Source: Hadesarchaea archaeon
Lineage (GTDB): Archaea > Hadarchaeota > Hadarchaeia > Hadarchaeales > Hadarchaeaceae
NCBI GenBank assembly: GCA_030601665.1
Contig: JAUWBP010000013.1
Coordinates: 1-14,242, forward strand
Length of the DNA stretch: 14,242 nucleotides
Direction of reading: 5' to 3'
This document shows positions 13,324 to 14,242 of this stretch, one piece after another. The first letter of the stretch is position 1. Each line of letters starts with the position of its first letter. The notes under the pieces are model-generated. The model had not been told where the DNA came from. It saw only the letters and a list, made by a program, of their open reading frames with translations, and did not search any database. Position numbers and translations under genes: made by a program.

Positions 13324-13806
13324 GTGAAGTTCAAGAAAGTCGCGGTCGGGGGGACCTTCGACTACATGCACGATGGGCACGCGGCAATTTTGACAAAGGC
13401 ATTCGAGCTAGGGGAGCGCGTGCTCGTGGGCATTTGCTCCGACGAGATGCAGCTCTTGCTCGAGAAGGACTCGGCGGGCATCCAGCTGCTCGACTTACGG
13501 AAGCGGGCGCTGGAGGAGCTGCTGCGCTCCCGGGGGTGGCTGGAGCGGGTCGAGGTGGCGGTGATCTCGGACGCATTCGGGCCGTCGCTCAAAGACAGTG
13601 AGCTTGAGGCGATAGTTGTGAGTCCTGAGACTCGAGTGCGTGCTGAGGAGCTCAATCGTCTCAGAACCTCGAAAGGGCTGAAGGCGCTCGAAATCGTCGA
13701 GATTCCCTTCGTGCTAGCTGAGGATGGGAAGCCAATCTCGTCGATAAGGGTTCGCTACGGCGAGATCGATGTGCACGGGAAGCTGCGAAAGCAACCCCAC
13801 CTCTGA
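13324..13806 (+). CDS. Phosphopantetheine adenylyltransferase, archaeal type
   Basis: Adenylates 4'-phosphopantetheine to dephospho-CoA, a late step of CoA biosynthesis, in the cytosol. The 160-residue protein is a nucleotidyltransferase of the cytidylyltransferase-like superfamily: GGTFDYMHDGH (9-19) carries the HxGH-type motif (H16, G18, H19), followed by VVSPET (98-103) and a closing ISSIRVR (138-144) that matches the family's ISS-T/S-x-I-R nucleotide motif. The archaeal and eukaryotic PPAT group is separate from bacterial CoaD, and this sequence fits the former. The start is GTG 13 bp after proA, so it probably belongs to the same transcript. The CoaBC gene follows 91 bp later, which supports the CoA assignment over other cytidylyltransferase roles. 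Confidence 0.92.
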   Translation: MKFKKVAVGGTFDYMHDGHAAILTKAFELGERVLVGICSDEMQLLLEKDSAGIQLLDLRKRALEELLRSRGWLERVEVAVISDAFGPSLKDSELEAIVVSPETRVRAEELNRLRTSKGLKALEIVEIPFVLAEDGKPISSIRVRYGEIDVHGKLRKQPHL

Positions 13807-13814
13807 GATCGCGC

Positions 13815-13867
13815 CTCATATGAGAACCTAATACTCGACCCATCTTATGAAGGCAACTTTTAAAGTT
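13815..13867 (+). promoter_or_regulatory. coaBC upstream region: palindrome CTCATATGAG and AACTTT-T-AAAGTT over the TATA box
   Basis: The 91-bp gap before coaBC holds a perfect 10-bp palindrome at 13815-13824 and a perfect 6-bp inverted repeat with a one-base centre at 13855-13867. The latter contains TTTTAAA about 37 bp before the ATG, which as a TATA box would start the message near 13888, just ahead of the ribosome-binding site. Operator function is inference. Confidence 0.35.
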
Positions 13868-13888
13868 AGATGAACGCTGTTTACTTTA

Positions 13889-13894
13889 AGGTGA
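13889..13894 (+). promoter_or_regulatory. coaBC ribosome-binding site
   Basis: AGGTGA lies 3 bp before the ATG at 13898. It is a good archaeal Shine-Dalgarno match and supports this start over the in-frame TTG at 13940. Confidence 0.55.
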
Positions 13895-13897
13895 AGA

Positions 13898-14242
13898 ATG
13901 CACCCCTCGCACGATATCCGCGGCACAAGGGGCACTGAGTTGGCAGAACGAAAGATTGCGCTATGCATCACGGGAAGCGTTGCAGCTGCAAAGTGCCCCG
14001 AGCTGGCCCGAGAGCTCATGCGCCGGGGAGCCGATGTGAGGGTAGCGATGTCACCTCACGCAACACGATTGATAACGCCCCAGCTCATGCACTGGGCGAC
14101 GGGCAACGAGGTCATCGCCGAGCTGACGGGTAAGCTAGAGCACGTCGAACTCGCGCAGTGGGCCGATCTGATACTCACCTCACCAGCTACTGCGAACACG
14201 TTGAGCAAAGTCGCGTGCGCGATCGATGACACTCCGGTTACC
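13898..14242 (+). CDS. coaBC: Phosphopantothenoylcysteine decarboxylase/phosphopantothenate-cysteine ligase, N-terminal part (3' partial)
   Basis: The frame runs from the ATG off the right edge; 115 residues are visible. They form the start of the FMN-dependent decarboxylase (CoaC) half: KIALCITGSVAAAKCPELAR (19-38) is the flavin-binding start of the Dfp flavoprotein fold, then a VRVAMSPHATRLITP stretch (47-61), the EHVELAQWADLIL segment (80-92) with the family's active-site histidine before V-E-L-A, and SPATANTLSKVACAI (94-108), the PxTANT-type motif. The CoaB ligase half would lie beyond the window. It makes 4'-phosphopantetheine from phosphopantothenate and cysteine, the substrate of the PPAT gene just upstream. 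An 18-residue polar leader precedes the fold; the TTG at 13940 is a shorter alternative start. Whether the protein is fused or CoaC-only cannot be seen. Confidence 0.9.
   Translation, partial: MHPSHDIRGTRGTELAERKIALCITGSVAAAKCPELARELMRRGADVRVAMSPHATRLITPQLMHWATGNEVIAELTGKLEHVELAQWADLILTSPATANTLSKVACAIDDTPVT

Noticed and set aside
1..14242. tRNA or rRNA genes, CRISPR arrays, IS elements, prophage or toxin-antitoxin genes.
   Set aside because: No gap exceeds about 100 bp, no regularly spaced repeats or transposase motifs are seen, and no cloverleaf candidate was noticed in the gaps.

Overview
The window looks like a chromosomal segment from an archaeon, probably an uncultured thermophilic or deep-branching euryarchaeal-type lineage; the lineage is inference and cannot be fixed from sequence reading alone. 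Archaeal signs are a zinc-binding archaeal/eukaryotic-type prolyl-tRNA synthetase, an archaeal-type phosphopantetheine adenylyltransferase with its own CoaBC, an archaetidylinositol-phosphate-synthase-like CDP-alcohol transferase plus myo-inositol-phosphate synthase, a short nicotinate phosphoribosyltransferase with a zinc ribbon, AT-rich TATA-like boxes about 25-38 bp before starts, and GGTGA/GGAGGT ribosome-binding sites. Coding density is very high: 17 genes, no gap over about 100 bp, frequent GTG and TTG starts. I see no tRNA, rRNA, CRISPR array, IS element or prophage gene.

Layout. At the left edge is the 3' end of a large repeat-containing extracellular protein (1-625). Next come hisS (727-1995) and, convergent and overlapping it, an endonuclease-IV-like TIM-barrel gene (1978-2811, minus). 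An inositol/lipid region follows: a CDP-alcohol phosphatidyltransferase (2868-3458), a PadR-like regulator (3459-3800, minus), an unusual zinc-ribbon plus PD-(D/E)XK nuclease-like small protein (3850-4230), myo-inositol-1-phosphate synthase (4255-5328) and a PfkB sugar kinase (5330-6211). On the minus strand are proS (6208-7635) and an M24 Xaa-Pro peptidase (7719-8792). The rightward block then holds an orphan class I methyltransferase (8841-9371), nicotinamidase (9410-9958), nicotinate phosphoribosyltransferase (9960-11153), proB (11164-11973), proA (11970-13310), the PPAT gene (13324-13806) and the start of coaBC (13898 to the right edge).

How the genes fit together. The CDP-alcohol transferase and inositol-phosphate synthase together can make and attach inositol phosphate to archaeal lipids; the PfkB kinase, one base after the synthase, is a candidate inositol kinase. 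Nicotinamidase and NAPRTase form a two-step nicotinamide salvage route to NaMN. ProB/ProA make glutamate semialdehyde for proline, and ProRS plus the Xaa-Pro peptidase give the region a proline theme. PPAT and CoaBC are CoA biosynthesis steps. The closest thing to an undescribed element is the AT-richer 126-residue zinc-ribbon nuclease, divergent from the PadR-like regulator and sitting inside the inositol-lipid genes. No clear defence or mobile system is visible.
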